Part shown: positions 16,933 through 25,329 of the stretch, piece after piece
Numbering within the stretch: the first letter of the stretch is position 1
How the letters are laid out: each line of letters begins with the position of its first letter
Source of the DNA: Planomonospora_B alba
Lineage (GTDB): Bacteria; Actinomycetota; Actinomycetes; Streptosporangiales; Streptosporangiaceae
DNA length: 64,000 nt
Direction of reading: 5' to 3'
Assembly: GCF_039534085.1 (NCBI RefSeq)
Contig: NZ_BAAAUT010000038.1
Span: forward strand, 13,215 to 77,214
Made by a program: the position numbers and the translations under genes
Notes under the pieces: model-generated
Told to the model about the DNA's origin: nothing
What the model saw: only the letters and a program-made list of their open reading frames with translations
Databases searched by the model: none

Positions 16933-17697
16933 TCAGTCTCTCTGCAAGGGTACAGAGGTGTTCGTCCGGATGAACTCCAGGCTCTCCGCAAAGATCCGGT
17001 CGGCGTCGTTGTCGAGGGTCGCGACATGGTAGCTGTCGGCGAGCTCCACCACATTGAGGTTCCCTCCGGTCAGCCTCTCGCGGAGGATGCGCACACTGGT
17101 CGGTTTCACCACATGGTCCTGCGGGCTGTGGAAGACGAGCACCGGCTGGGTCACCTTGTCCAGCTCGGCCTGGGTCAGCGCCCAGAGCCGGGGAAGGCTC
17201 GCCGCGGCCTTGACCGGGGTGCGGTCGTAGCCCACCTCGACCGCGCCCTCCTTCTTGATGTCGCCGGCGACCCCCGGCACCGACGGGACGAACAGCCGCA
17301 GCAGCGGAGCGAGCCGGAGCAGCGGCACGTCGTTGGCGATCGAGGGGTTGACGACGACCACGCCCCTGACGCCCTCGCCGTGCACCTCGGCCAGGCGCAG
17401 CGCCATGCAGCCGCCCAGCGACAGACCCGCCACGAAGACCTCGGCGCACCGGCCCCGCAGGTCGGCCAGGGTCTTGTCCAGCTCGGCGTACCAGTCCTCC
17501 CAGCGGGTGCGGTTCATCTCCCGCCAGGTGGTGCCGTGGCCGGGCAGCCGGGGCAGCGCCACGGTCAGGCCCGCCTCGGCCAGGTGCTCCGCCCAGGGGC
17601 GCAGGGCCTGCGGGGTGCCGGTGAACCCGTGGCAGAGCAGGACACCGACCGGACCGCCTGCGCGGTGGTACGGTTCCGCGCCGGACATGATTGGCAT
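16933..17697 (-). CDS. Alpha/beta hydrolase, carboxylesterase/monoglyceride lipase type
   Basis: Protein of 254 residues. The oxyanion motif LCHGFTGTP is near residue 22, the nucleophile elbow GLSLGG near residue 93, the acid in HSPQDHVV and the catalytic His in DSYHVATLDND, all in the order of Est30-type carboxylesterases. It hydrolyses short-chain or monoacyl esters in the cytoplasm; no signal peptide is present. ATG 17697 sits 5 nt after AAGGAG; a GTG at 17703 would overlap that site. It is divergent from the PlsC acyltransferase gene, which suggests a lipid-turnover link. Confidence 0.88.
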   Translation of the reverse strand: MPIMSGAEPYHRAGGPVGVLLCHGFTGTPQALRPWAEHLAEAGLTVALPRLPGHGTTWREMNRTRWEDWYAELDKTLADLRGRCAEVFVAGLSLGGCMALRLAEVHGEGVRGVVVVNPSIANDVPLLRLAPLLRLFVPSVPGVAGDIKKEGAVEVGYDRTPVKAAASLPRLWALTQAELDKVTQPVLVFHSPQDHVVKPTSVRILRERLTGGNLNVVELADSYHVATLDNDADRIFAESLEFIRTNTSVPLQRD

Positions 17698-17709
17698 CGT
17701 CACTCCTTG

Positions 17710-17723
17710 TCAGGCTCGCCTGA
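17710..17723. promoter_or_regulatory. Palindrome TCAGGC-TC-GCCTGA between esterase and plsC genes
   Basis: Six-base arms form a perfect inverted repeat 13 nt from the esterase start, close to its ribosome site. Possible operator; low certainty because the arms are short. Confidence 0.3.
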
Positions 17724-17847
17724 TCGTCGCACGTTCGGGACCTGTTTTGCGAGAGTGTGATTTGTGGGCTTTCGCGGTGTAGGTGGCGGAGACTGAAGGT
17801 GGGAAGATGGCTCCAGGTCACTTCCTGTTCGACCAAAGGAGCATCGA

Positions 17848-18561
17848 GTGTTCTACTGGGTGGTGAAGGCCATCCTCTCGCCCTTCCTTCACGTGATCTT
17901 CCGCCCCTGGGCGGAGGGGGTGGAGAACGTGCCGAAGGAGGGCCCGGTGATCCTGGCCGGCAACCACCTGTCCTTCGCCGACCACTTCTTCGGCGCGCTG
18001 TTCCTCCCGCGCAAGGTGATCTCCCTCGGCAAGGCCGAGTACTTCACGGGCAGGGGCCTGAAGGGGATGATCAGCCGGGCCTTCTTCAGCGGCGTCGGCA
18101 CCGTGCCGATCGACCGGTCCGGGGGCAAGGCCAGCGAGGCCGCGCTCCGCACCGGCCTGCGCATCCTGCGCGAGGGCAACGTGCTCGGCATCTACCCCGA
18201 GGGTACCCGCTCCCACGACGGACGCCTCTACAAGGGGAAGACCGGCGTGGCGCGGCTGGCGCTGGAGTCCCGCGCGCCGGTCATCCCCTGGGCGATGGTC
18301 AACACCTTCGAGATGATGCCCCCCGGCCGCCCGCTCCCGCGCCTGGGCATCCGCCCGGGGGTGAGGTTCGGCGAGCCCCTGGACTTCTCCCGCTACTACG
18401 GCATGGAGGAGGACCGGCTGGTCCTGCGGGCGGTCACCGACGAGATCATGTACGCGCTGATGGAGCTCTCCGGCCAGGAGTACGTCGACAAGTACGCCGC
18501 GAGCGCCAAGGCCGAGGCCGCCCAGGCGGCGAAGGAGGCGAAGAAGGCCGGACGGCGGTGA
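17848..18561 (+). CDS. plsC: 1-acyl-sn-glycerol-3-phosphate acyltransferase, PlsC family
   Basis: Protein of 237 residues. The acyltransferase signature H-x4-D is in GNHLSFAD near residue 40, and the phosphate-binding EGTR is in IYPEGTRSH near residue 118. It transfers an acyl group to lysophosphatidic acid in phospholipid synthesis at the inner membrane face. GTG 17848 follows AAAGGAG. The C-terminal tail is Ala/Lys-rich. Position fits Rv2182c of M. tuberculosis. Its stop overlaps the first crcB start (GTGA). Confidence 0.9.
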   Translation: MFYWVVKAILSPFLHVIFRPWAEGVENVPKEGPVILAGNHLSFADHFFGALFLPRKVISLGKAEYFTGRGLKGMISRAFFSGVGTVPIDRSGGKASEAALRTGLRILREGNVLGIYPEGTRSHDGRLYKGKTGVARLALESRAPVIPWAMVNTFEMMPPGRPLPRLGIRPGVRFGEPLDFSRYYGMEEDRLVLRAVTDEIMYALMELSGQEYVDKYAASAKAEAAQAAKEAKKAGRR

Positions 18562-18968
18562 GCGGCGTCCGGCGCCCCGGCCCGGCCCGCGCGGTCACGG
18601 CCGCGGTCGCCTGCGGCGGCGCGCTGGGCGCGCTGGCCCGCTACGGCCTGGGCACGGCGTTCCCGGCCGGACCGGACGCGTTCCCCTGGACGACCCTGGC
18701 GGTCAACGTGTCCGGCTGCCTGCTGATCGGGGCGCTCGTCGTGTGGCTGGTGGCGGCGGAGCCCCATCCCCTGGCCGGGCCGTTCCTGTCCACCGGGGTG
18801 CTCGGCGGCTTCACCACCTTCTCCTCCTTCGCCGTGGAGGTGGAGGGCCTGGTCCGCCTCGGGCGGCCCGCCGCCGCGCTGGCCTGCCTCGTGGCCACCC
18901 CGGCCCTGGCCGTGGCGGCGGTGCTCGCCGGGGCGGCCCTCGCCCGGCGGGTGCGGCGGGCCCGGTGA
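18558..18968 (+). CDS. crcB: Fluoride channel subunit CrcB/FluC, first copy
   Basis: Protein of 136 residues with four membrane helices and the family motifs GALARYGL, NVSGCLLIG and GGFTTFSSFAVE. FluC channels are dual-topology dimers that export fluoride. A second, different subunit gene follows with a 4-nt overlap, so this is a heterodimer-type pair. No fluoride riboswitch is visible; expression appears to come from the plsC promoter through a GTGA overlap. Confidence 0.92.
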   Translation: MSGVRRPGPARAVTAAVACGGALGALARYGLGTAFPAGPDAFPWTTLAVNVSGCLLIGALVVWLVAAEPHPLAGPFLSTGVLGGFTTFSSFAVEVEGLVRLGRPAAALACLVATPALAVAAVLAGAALARRVRRAR

Positions 18969-19327
18969 GCGGGCTGCTGCTGGCGGTGGCGGTGGGCGGG
19001 GCGGCCGGGGCCGTGCTGCGCCACCTCGCCGCCGCGCGCTCCGGCCCGCACTTCCCCTGGGGGATCCTCGCCGCGAACACGGCCGCCTCGTTCCTGCTCG
19101 GCCTGCTGACGGCGGGCGCGGCCGCCGGCCGGGTGCCGGGCTGGGCCTTCGCCCTGGGCGGCGCGGGGTTCTGCGGGGCGCTCAGCACCTACAGCACGCT
19201 CGCCTACGACGTGGTGCGCCTGGCGGAGGCGGGAGAACGCCGCCTGGCGGCGGCGGACCTGGCGCTCACCCTGGCGGCGGGCCGGGCGGAGGCGGCCGCC
19301 GGGGCGGCCGTCCCCCGGCTGCCCTAG
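18965..19327 (+). CDS. crcB: Fluoride channel subunit CrcB/FluC, second copy
   Basis: Protein of 120 residues with the same layout: GAAGAVLRHL, NTAASFLLG and GFCGALSTYSTLAYD. The first and second copies differ strongly, as in other tandem pairs where each subunit takes one orientation in the membrane. GTG 18965 overlaps the first copy's stop. A hairpin lies 20 nt downstream. The last ~20 residues are Ala/Gly-rich and less membrane-like than usual. Confidence 0.88.
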   Translation: MSGLLLAVAVGGAAGAVLRHLAAARSGPHFPWGILAANTAASFLLGLLTAGAAAGRVPGWAFALGGAGFCGALSTYSTLAYDVVRLAEAGERRLAAADLALTLAAGRAEAAAGAAVPRLP

Positions 19328-19347
19328 CCGTGCCCGCGGCTGCGCGG

Positions 19348-19401
19348 GACCCCGCGGACGGACACGCGGGCCGGCGTCGCGCGTGTCCGTCCCGCGGGTC
19401 C
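19348..19401. terminator. Bidirectional terminator between crcB and the marR-type gene
   Basis: A long inverted repeat (GGACCCCGCGG, ACGGACACGCG and their complements, one bulge) between converging genes. Confidence 0.75.
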
Positions 19402-19442
19402 GCGTCCGGCCGGTCCGCGTCCCCGGATCCTCGTCCCGCCGC

Positions 19443-19922
19443 TCAGCCGTCGGCGGGCGGGGCGGGGGAGCGGCGCATCGCCGCCTCCATCTTCCGCATG
19501 GCCCGGGTCATCGTCTCCAGCTCGTCCCGGTCGAGCAGGTCGATCATCAGCTCGCGGACGACGGCGACGTGGCCGGGCGCGGTGCGCTCCAGGCAGGCCG
19601 CGCCCTCGGCGGTGAGCACGGCCAGGACGCCGCGCTCGTCGGAGGCGCAGGTCTCACGGGCGACCAGCCCCATCGTCTCCAGCCTGCCGACCTGGTAGGT
19701 CAGCCCGCTCCGGGAGACCACGACGCGCCGGGCCAGCTCGCTCATGCGCAGCCGCCGCCCGGGGGCGGCCGAGAGCATCACGAGGATCTCGTACTGGGCG
19801 TGGGTCAAGCCCGCGTCCGCTTTCAGCTGTTCCTCGACGTGCCGCTCCAGCAGGTGGAACGCGGTCAGATAGGCCGTCCATGCGGCCATCTCGTGTTCGT
19901 CGAGCCATCGCGTTCCGTTCAC
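19443..19922 (-). CDS. MarR-family transcriptional repressor
   Basis: Protein of 159 residues. The winged helix spans residues ~40-110: LTHAQYEILVML, MSELARRVVVSRSGLTYQVGRLE (recognition helix), then the DERGVLAVLT wing. It is divergent from a doxX gene, and two GTTCAAATYTGAAC palindromes lie between them, so it should repress doxX and itself. One cysteine (residue ~92, ETCASDERG) near the wing could sense oxidants or quinones; this is inference. GTG 19922 is preceded at 6 nt by TAAACT. Confidence 0.92.
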   Translation of the reverse strand: MNGTRWLDEHEMAAWTAYLTAFHLLERHVEEQLKADAGLTHAQYEILVMLSAAPGRRLRMSELARRVVVSRSGLTYQVGRLETMGLVARETCASDERGVLAVLTAEGAACLERTAPGHVAVVRELMIDLLDRDELETMTRAMRKMEAAMRRSPAPPADG

Positions 19923-19928
19923 CCGCCC

Positions 19929-19934
19929 AGTTTA
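19929..19934 (-). promoter_or_regulatory. -10 box TAAACT, leaderless start of the marR-type gene
   Basis: Ends 6 nt before GTG 19922; the first operator palindrome lies just upstream of it, where a repressor would block polymerase. Confidence 0.55.
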
Positions 19935-19940
19935 CAAGTC

Positions 19941-19954
19941 GTTCAAATTTGAAC
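19941..19954. promoter_or_regulatory. MarR operator 1, GTTCAAATTTGAAC
   Basis: Perfect 14-bp palindrome in the marR-doxX divergent promoter. Confidence 0.75.
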
Positions 19955-19971
19955 TATACAGTCGTATCCCG

Positions 19972-19985
19972 GTTCAAATCTGAAC
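19972..19985. promoter_or_regulatory. MarR operator 2, GTTCAAATCTGAAC
   Basis: One change from operator 1, with centres 31 bp apart (about three helical turns), close to the doxX ribosome site. Confidence 0.75.
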
Positions 19986-19999
19986 TATCAGGAGGAGTC

Positions 20000-20431
20000 A
20001 TGTTCGATCGGGCACGGTCCATCGCGTTCCTGCTGGGACGCGTCGCCATCGGGGCGATCTTCCTCGTGCACGGCTGGACGAAGTTCAGCTCCGGCCTGTC
20101 CGGCACGGCGGGCTTCTTCGAGTCGGTGGGGATCCCCCTGGCGGGCGTCGCGGCGCCCGCCGTGGCGGTCCTGGAGGTCGTCGGGGGCATCGCGCTCATC
20201 CTGGGCGCCGCGCTGCCGGTCTTCGGGACGCTGCTCGCGCTCAACATGCTCGGCGCGATCCTCTTCGTCCACGGGCAGGCGGGGTTCTTCGCCGACAAGG
20301 GCGGCTACGAGTTCGTCCTCGCGCTGGCGGCGGCCAGCCTGATGATCGCCTTCAGCGGGGGCGGCGCCCTGGCGGTCGACTCCCTCTGGCAGGGCCGCCG
20401 CGACCGCACGGGCGCCACGACCTCGGTCTGA
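20000..20431 (+). CDS. DoxX-family membrane protein
   Basis: Protein of 143 residues with four membrane helices; the family motif is RVAIGAIFLVHGWTKF, followed by a helix with AVAVLEVVGGIALILG. DoxX proteins occur with redox stress systems and quinone-responsive MarR repressors. A strong AGGAGGAG site precedes ATG 20000. Control by the divergent MarR protein is supported by two palindromic operators. Biochemical role unproven. Confidence 0.88.
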   Translation: MFDRARSIAFLLGRVAIGAIFLVHGWTKFSSGLSGTAGFFESVGIPLAGVAAPAVAVLEVVGGIALILGAALPVFGTLLALNMLGAILFVHGQAGFFADKGGYEFVLALAAASLMIAFSGGGALAVDSLWQGRRDRTGATTSV

Positions 20432-20507
20432 GCCCCCCGCGCGCGGGCGCTCCCGCGGATCCCGCCCGGGGCCCGCGGGAGCGCCCCGCCCGGGGCGGGG
20501 ACGCCGC

Positions 20508-21371
20508 CTACCCGCCGTAGACGTGCTCGCGGATCTGCCGGATGTGCTCCGGGGTGGTACGGCAGCAGCCGCCCACGAAGTCCGAGCCGGCGGCGTGCCA
20601 CCCGGCCGCCGCCGCGCCGAAGCCGACCGGGTCGGCCGGCCCGCGCCAGCGGCGGGCCGAGGCGTCCCAGGTCTCGCCGGAGTTCGGGTACACCATGACG
20701 GGCTTGCCCTCGATGCGCGGGATCAGGCTGGGGACGTGCCGCGGCGCGGTGCAGTTGACGCCGACCGCGATCACCCGCGGGTCGCCGGCGAACAGGGCGG
20801 CGGCCCGCCGGAGCGGGGTGCCGTCGCTGATGTGCTCGCCGTCGCGGCAGGAGAAGCTGACCCAGGCCCGCACGCCCGGGGTCTCGCCGAGCAGCCGCCG
20901 CAGCGCCCGCGCCTCGGCGTAGGACGGGATGGTCTCGCAGGCCATCAGGTCGGCCCCGCTGCCGGCCAGGATGTGCCAGCGGTCCCGGTGCCAGGCGGCC
21001 AGGCCGTCCTCGTCCAGGTCGTAGTCGCCGGTGTACTCGGCCCCGTTCGCGAGGAAGGCGCCGTACGGGCCGACGCTGGCGGCGACCGCGCCCTCGCCGT
21101 GGGCGTCCCTGGCCTCGACGGCCAGGCGCACCGCGAGCAGGATCAGCTCCTCGGCCTGCGCGGGGGAGAGTCCCCTGCGCAGGAACGCGGGGATGTTCGC
21201 CTGGTAACTCGCCGTGGTGGCCACCTGGGCGCCGGCGGCGAAGTAGTCGAGGTGCGCCCGCCGGATCAGTGCGGGCTCCTCCACCAGGAGCTTCGCCGAC
21301 CACAGCGGGTCGCGCAGGTCCGCGCCCAGGGACTCGAGATGGGTGGCGAGCCCGCCGTCGAGAATCACCAT
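20508..21371 (-). CDS. mmuM: Homocysteine S-methyltransferase (MmuM type)
   Basis: Protein of 287 residues. The zinc ligands of this family are present: Cys in AVGVNCTAP and the Cys pair in FVGGCCRTTPEHI near the C-terminus. The N-terminal DGGLATHLE also matches. It moves a methyl group from S-methylmethionine or S-adenosylmethionine to homocysteine to give methionine. A MetF gene is 38 kb away in the same window. ATG 21371 follows TACAGT by 6 nt, so the message is likely leaderless; an in-frame start 16 codons earlier would be upstream of that promoter. Confidence 0.9.
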   Translation of the reverse strand: MVILDGGLATHLESLGADLRDPLWSAKLLVEEPALIRRAHLDYFAAGAQVATTASYQANIPAFLRRGLSPAQAEELILLAVRLAVEARDAHGEGAVAASVGPYGAFLANGAEYTGDYDLDEDGLAAWHRDRWHILAGSGADLMACETIPSYAEARALRRLLGETPGVRAWVSFSCRDGEHISDGTPLRRAAALFAGDPRVIAVGVNCTAPRHVPSLIPRIEGKPVMVYPNSGETWDASARRWRGPADPVGFGAAAAGWHAAGSDFVGGCCRTTPEHIRQIREHVYGG

Positions 21372-21377
21372 CCCGCC

Positions 21378-21383
21378 ACTGTA
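21378..21383 (-). promoter_or_regulatory. -10 box TACAGT, leaderless start of mmuM
   Basis: Ends 6 nt before ATG 21371. Confidence 0.55.
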
Positions 21384-21579
21384 CGTCACCCCCGGAGCCC
21401 CCGTCCCGGAGACGATCACCGGGCGGCCGCGTCCGGCCCGGGAGTGGGACCGCCGTGCGGTGGGGAGAACCTGAGGCAGTGATGGCCGGATTTTTCCCGG
21501 TCACGGAGGCCGACGGCGCGAGGGGCGGCCGAGACTGGGGATGGAGGGCCGGCACGGGACCGGGCGTGAGGAGGGGGCG

Positions 21580-22821
21580 ATGGCCGGGATGCCGATACCC
21601 TCTGACGAGGCTGAACGGCTGCGGGAACTGTACGACCTGGTGGCGCTGGAGGCCGCCGAGAAGGCGGGGGACGGCGAGGTCGCCCTGGAGCCGGACTTCC
21701 AGTCCATCGCCGACCTGGCCGCCTACGTGTGCCGGACGCCGATCGCGCTGGTCAGCCTGGTGGGCCGGGAGCGGCAGTACTTCAAGGGCCGCACCGGAGT
21801 GCTGTGGGCCGGCACCGACCGGCAGATCTCCTTCTGCGCGCACACGATCTGCGGCCGCACGCTGCTGGAGGTCCCCGACGCGTCCGCCGACCCGCGCTTC
21901 CGCGACAACGTCCTCGTCACCGGGAATCCGCACGTGCGCTTCTACGCCGGAGCCCCGATGGTCAGCAGCCGGGGGTACGCGCTGGGCACGGTGTGCGTGC
22001 TGGACCTGCGGCCCCGCCGGTTGAACGCCCAGCGGCGCCAGGCCCTGCTCACCCTGGCCAGGGAGGCGGCCGTGCTGCTGGAGGCCCACCGCAGCGCCCG
22101 CCTGGCCGAGGAGGCCGTACGGCACCTGCAGGAGATGGACGACCTCAAACGGCACTTCCTGACGGGCATCAACCACGAGCTGCGCACCCCGCTGACCTCG
22201 ATCCGCAGCTACCTGCAGCTGATCCTGGACGGAGAGCTGGACCGGGAGACCGAGCAGAAGTTCCTGAGGGTGATCGAGCGCAACGGCGACCGCCTGCTGG
22301 ACGTGCTCGACGAACTGCTCCTGCTGTCCAGCCTCAACGCCCGCACGGCCGTGTTCTCCCCCGGCCCGGCGGACCTGGCGGCCGTCGTGCGCCTCGCCGT
22401 GCAGGAGGCCTGCGCCAAGACGTCCCACCGGCAGCACGCCGTGGCGGTGAAGGCTTGCGGACGGGTCGAGGTGGAGGCGGACACCGGGCGGTTGCGGCAC
22501 GCGCTGGTCCACCTGCTGGACAACGCGTTCAAGTTCACCCCGCCGGAGGGGAGGGTGGACGTCACCGTCACCGGCGGCCCGCCCGCCGTGGAGATCCGCG
22601 ACAACGGCATCGGCGTCACGGAGGAGGACGTCGAGCGCGTCTTCGAGAGCTTCTACCGCGCTCCGGAGGCGGAGAGGCTCGCGGTCGGCGGCACCGGTGT
22701 CGGGCTGGCCATCGTGAAGAAGATCGTCCAGCTGCACGGCGGCACCGTGCGGATGGAGCACAACCCCGGCGGGGGCATCTGCGTGCGCGTCACCCTGCCG
22801 GAGCCGCCGCCGCGGATCTGA
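21580..22821 (+). CDS. GAF-domain sensor histidine kinase
   Basis: Protein of 413 residues with no membrane helix. Residues ~25-165 form a GAF domain with the FCAHTI and APMVSSRGYALGTVCVLD pattern of light/redox-type GAFs. The kinase core follows: H-box INHELRTPLTSI near residue 190, N-box VHLLDNAFKF, G-boxes EIRDNGIGV and GGTGVGLAIVKK. It is a cytoplasmic sensor without an adjacent response regulator, so its partner lies elsewhere. ATG 21580 sits after GAGGAGGGGG. The bound ligand is unknown; GAF cysteines are present but chromophore binding cannot be claimed. Confidence 0.9.
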   Translation: MAGMPIPSDEAERLRELYDLVALEAAEKAGDGEVALEPDFQSIADLAAYVCRTPIALVSLVGRERQYFKGRTGVLWAGTDRQISFCAHTICGRTLLEVPDASADPRFRDNVLVTGNPHVRFYAGAPMVSSRGYALGTVCVLDLRPRRLNAQRRQALLTLAREAAVLLEAHRSARLAEEAVRHLQEMDDLKRHFLTGINHELRTPLTSIRSYLQLILDGELDRETEQKFLRVIERNGDRLLDVLDELLLLSSLNARTAVFSPGPADLAAVVRLAVQEACAKTSHRQHAVAVKACGRVEVEADTGRLRHALVHLLDNAFKFTPPEGRVDVTVTGGPPAVEIRDNGIGVTEEDVERVFESFYRAPEAERLAVGGTGVGLAIVKKIVQLHGGTVRMEHNPGGGICVRVTLPEPPPRI

Positions 22822-22866
22822 GGTCCCGCCCCGCCGGGAGGTCCTCCCCGCCCGGCCGGGGAGGTC

Positions 22867-25329
22867 TCAGCGCTTCCAGAAGGGGCGCCGGCCCTCCGGC
22901 TCGCCCGGGTGCCCGCTCAGGGCCTCCAGGGTCCGCACGGCGCGCCGCCACAGGGCGTCGGCGTCCTCGGCGGGCCCGACCCGCGCCAGGTCGCGCGCCA
23001 GGGCCTCCAGCTCGGCGTGCCCGCCGAGGAAGACGGCCAGGGCGGCCAGGCGGCTGCCGAGGTCGGACAGGTAGCGCAGCCGCTCGGCGGGCGGGAGGGA
23101 GCCGGCGGCGCGCAGCCGCCGGAGCTCCTCGGCCAGCTGCGTCCGCAGGGCCTCCTGCGCCCCGGCGGGGACGGGGGCGGGGGCGGCCGGGCGACCGGCG
23201 TGCCCGGCGGCCCCGGCCCGCATCGGCGCACGCGGGACGGAGACCCTCCCCGCGTCCGGGAAGGCGTCCCCGCCGGAGGCGTCTCCCGGCAAGGACTCCG
23301 CCGGGAGAGGGGCGGCGGGGAGACCGGTCGCGGGGAAGGCGCCGCCCGCCGCGGGCGCGGGCGCGGCGGGCGCCCCGAACGACGGCGCCCCGCCCGGGGG
23401 CGCGCCCGGCGCGGGCAGGGGCGTGGCCATCGCGGTGAACATGACCGGCGCGGCCGCGGCCGCCGGGGCCTCCCAGCCGCTCGGCTGCTCCACGGGCTGG
23501 ACCACCCGGTGCTCCGGGCCGCCCTCGCCCACCACCCTGGTGTCGAGCGCGACGAACGCGGTGAACCGGCAGAGCACGCCGTGCTCCAGGGAGGTCGAGA
23601 CGATCTCCTCCTCCAGCGAGCGGTCCCCGGCGGCGTAGCGGTCCTCCAGGTCGCGCAGCCGGGCGCGGGCCCAGACCGGCCGCGCCGCGGGGTTGTCCAC
23701 CCGGGTCCCGGTGACGCGCCGCTCCCACGGCCGCCCCCCGGCGTCCAGCCCGCGCAGGACCACCGCTCCGGCGGGCGCGCCCCGGTAGCGGCCGGTGACG
23801 GTCAGCGGCACGCCCGGGAAGAGCGAGCCGAGCCTGCCGGCCGAGCCGGGCACCAGGTCGAGCCCGTCGCCCTCGACCGACAGGTCGGTGACGAGCGGCG
23901 CGCCGATCCTGCGGTGGATGTGCTCCATGGCCTCGTCCAGCCGGTCCTCGGACTCCACCAGCTCGCACCGGCCCGCGCCCAGACCGGCCAGCCTGCCCAG
24001 GAAGCCGGCGTTGACCGCCCGGTCGACGCCGACCGTGTGCACCCGCACCCCGGCGGGCCCGGCCGCGACCCGCGCCAGGATCCGGTCCTCGTCGCCGACC
24101 TGCCCGTCGGTGACCAGCACCAGCACCCGCTCGCGCGGCCCCTCGCCGAGCAGCGCGACGGCCCGCTCGAGGGCCTGGAGCATCTCGGTGCCGCCCCGCG
24201 CCTCCAGCCGGGCCAGGTACTCCACCGCCCGGTAGCGGTTGCGGTCGCTCGCCTCGGCCAGGCCCTCGCCGAGCGACCCGGGGTGCTCCACCACGGTGTC
24301 GAAGGCCAGCACCGCGAACCGGTCGCCGCCGGTCAGCGTGTCCACGATGCGGGCGGCCGCGCGCCGGGCGGCGACCATCTTCCAGCCCGCCATGCTGCCC
24401 GAGCGGTCCAGCACGAGCACGACGTCCTTCGGCGCGGCCGCCGCGGGCGCCGGCTCCGGGACGACGGCCAGCGCGAACGTGCCCTCGTCGCCGTCCCGCC
24501 CCGCGTCGGGGACGAGGGCCAGGGAGGTGGAGGCGCCGAACGGCAGCCGCAGGACGAAGTCGCGGTCCAGCCGCTCGCCCGGCGCCAGCCGTACCGTGAA
24601 CCGGCCGGCCCCCGCGTCGCCGTCCCGGTGGACCACGTGCAGGCTGGAGCGGACCTCGCGCAGCTCCAGCCCGGCGGGGTCGACGGTGACCGCGAGCGAG
24701 AGCCGGACCGGGTCGGGGAAGCCGGGCAGCAGCACCGGCGGGGTGATGCGCGAGGCGTCGGGGACGGCGTCGGTGTCCGCCGCCCAGCCGTCCCCGGCCT
24801 GCTCGCCGCCGAGCGGGGCGCCGGGGATGTAGCGCGGGGCGACGACGAGGGGGAAGCGGAAGGTCGCCGCGCCGTCCTCGTAGGGGAGCGGCTGGTCGAG
24901 CGTGAGGCGTACGGTGACCCGCTCGCCCGGCACGAGGTTGCCGACCCGGATGGTGAAGACGTCGGGCCGGTCCTCCTCGGCGACGGCGGCGCGCCTGCCC
25001 TCGGCGAGCGCCCGGTCGTAGTCGGCCCTGGCCTGGCCGCGCTCCTTCAGCACGCCCTCGACGAGGTGCCCGTCGGCCTCCATGCGGAAGGCCGTCACCG
25101 CGGCCCGGTCGGGCAGCGGGAAGACGTAGGTCGCCTCCAGCGGCACGTCGAAGGGGTTGCGGAAGCACTGGGTCACCGTCACCCCGGCGACCAGGCCGGA
25201 GACCTCGGCGGCGACGTCCACGCTCTGCAGGGGCAGGTTGCCGCGCTCGGTGGCGAGCGCGCCCAGCCCGGCGCCGGGGACCGGCTCGCACTCGTCCGGC
25301 CGTAGCGGGGTGACAGAGTCGATCATCAT
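22867..25329 (-). CDS. VIT and von Willebrand factor A domain protein
   Basis: Protein of 820 residues. Residues ~25-150 make a VIT domain (VTVTQCFRNPFDVPLEATYVFPLP). A VWA domain starts near residue 300 with a complete MIDAS, VLDRSGSM, then TGGDRFAVLAFD and VLVTDGQVGD. The next ~150 residues hold an inter-alpha-trypsin-like C-terminal region (LEHGVLCRFTAFVALD). Residues ~610-720 are low-complexity Pro/Ala/Gly, and the end is helical. No signal peptide or membrane helix is visible. It would bind partner proteins through a metal. ATG 25329 overlaps the MerR gene stop, so the two are an operon. Role unknown. Confidence 0.9.
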   Translation of the reverse strand: MMIDSVTPLRPDECEPVPGAGLGALATERGNLPLQSVDVAAEVSGLVAGVTVTQCFRNPFDVPLEATYVFPLPDRAAVTAFRMEADGHLVEGVLKERGQARADYDRALAEGRRAAVAEEDRPDVFTIRVGNLVPGERVTVRLTLDQPLPYEDGAATFRFPLVVAPRYIPGAPLGGEQAGDGWAADTDAVPDASRITPPVLLPGFPDPVRLSLAVTVDPAGLELREVRSSLHVVHRDGDAGAGRFTVRLAPGERLDRDFVLRLPFGASTSLALVPDAGRDGDEGTFALAVVPEPAPAAAAPKDVVLVLDRSGSMAGWKMVAARRAAARIVDTLTGGDRFAVLAFDTVVEHPGSLGEGLAEASDRNRYRAVEYLARLEARGGTEMLQALERAVALLGEGPRERVLVLVTDGQVGDEDRILARVAAGPAGVRVHTVGVDRAVNAGFLGRLAGLGAGRCELVESEDRLDEAMEHIHRRIGAPLVTDLSVEGDGLDLVPGSAGRLGSLFPGVPLTVTGRYRGAPAGAVVLRGLDAGGRPWERRVTGTRVDNPAARPVWARARLRDLEDRYAAGDRSLEEEIVSTSLEHGVLCRFTAFVALDTRVVGEGGPEHRVVQPVEQPSGWEAPAAAAAPVMFTAMATPLPAPGAPPGGAPSFGAPAAPAPAAGGAFPATGLPAAPLPAESLPGDASGGDAFPDAGRVSVPRAPMRAGAAGHAGRPAAPAPVPAGAQEALRTQLAEELRRLRAAGSLPPAERLRYLSDLGSRLAALAVFLGGHAELEALARDLARVGPAEDADALWRRAVRTLEALSGHPGEPEGRRPFWKR

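Noticed and set aside
17761..17847. A fluoride riboswitch upstream of the plsC-crcB operon
   Set aside because: The short, GC-rich leader lacks the conserved pseudoknot elements of the crcB motif as far as can be judged by eye.
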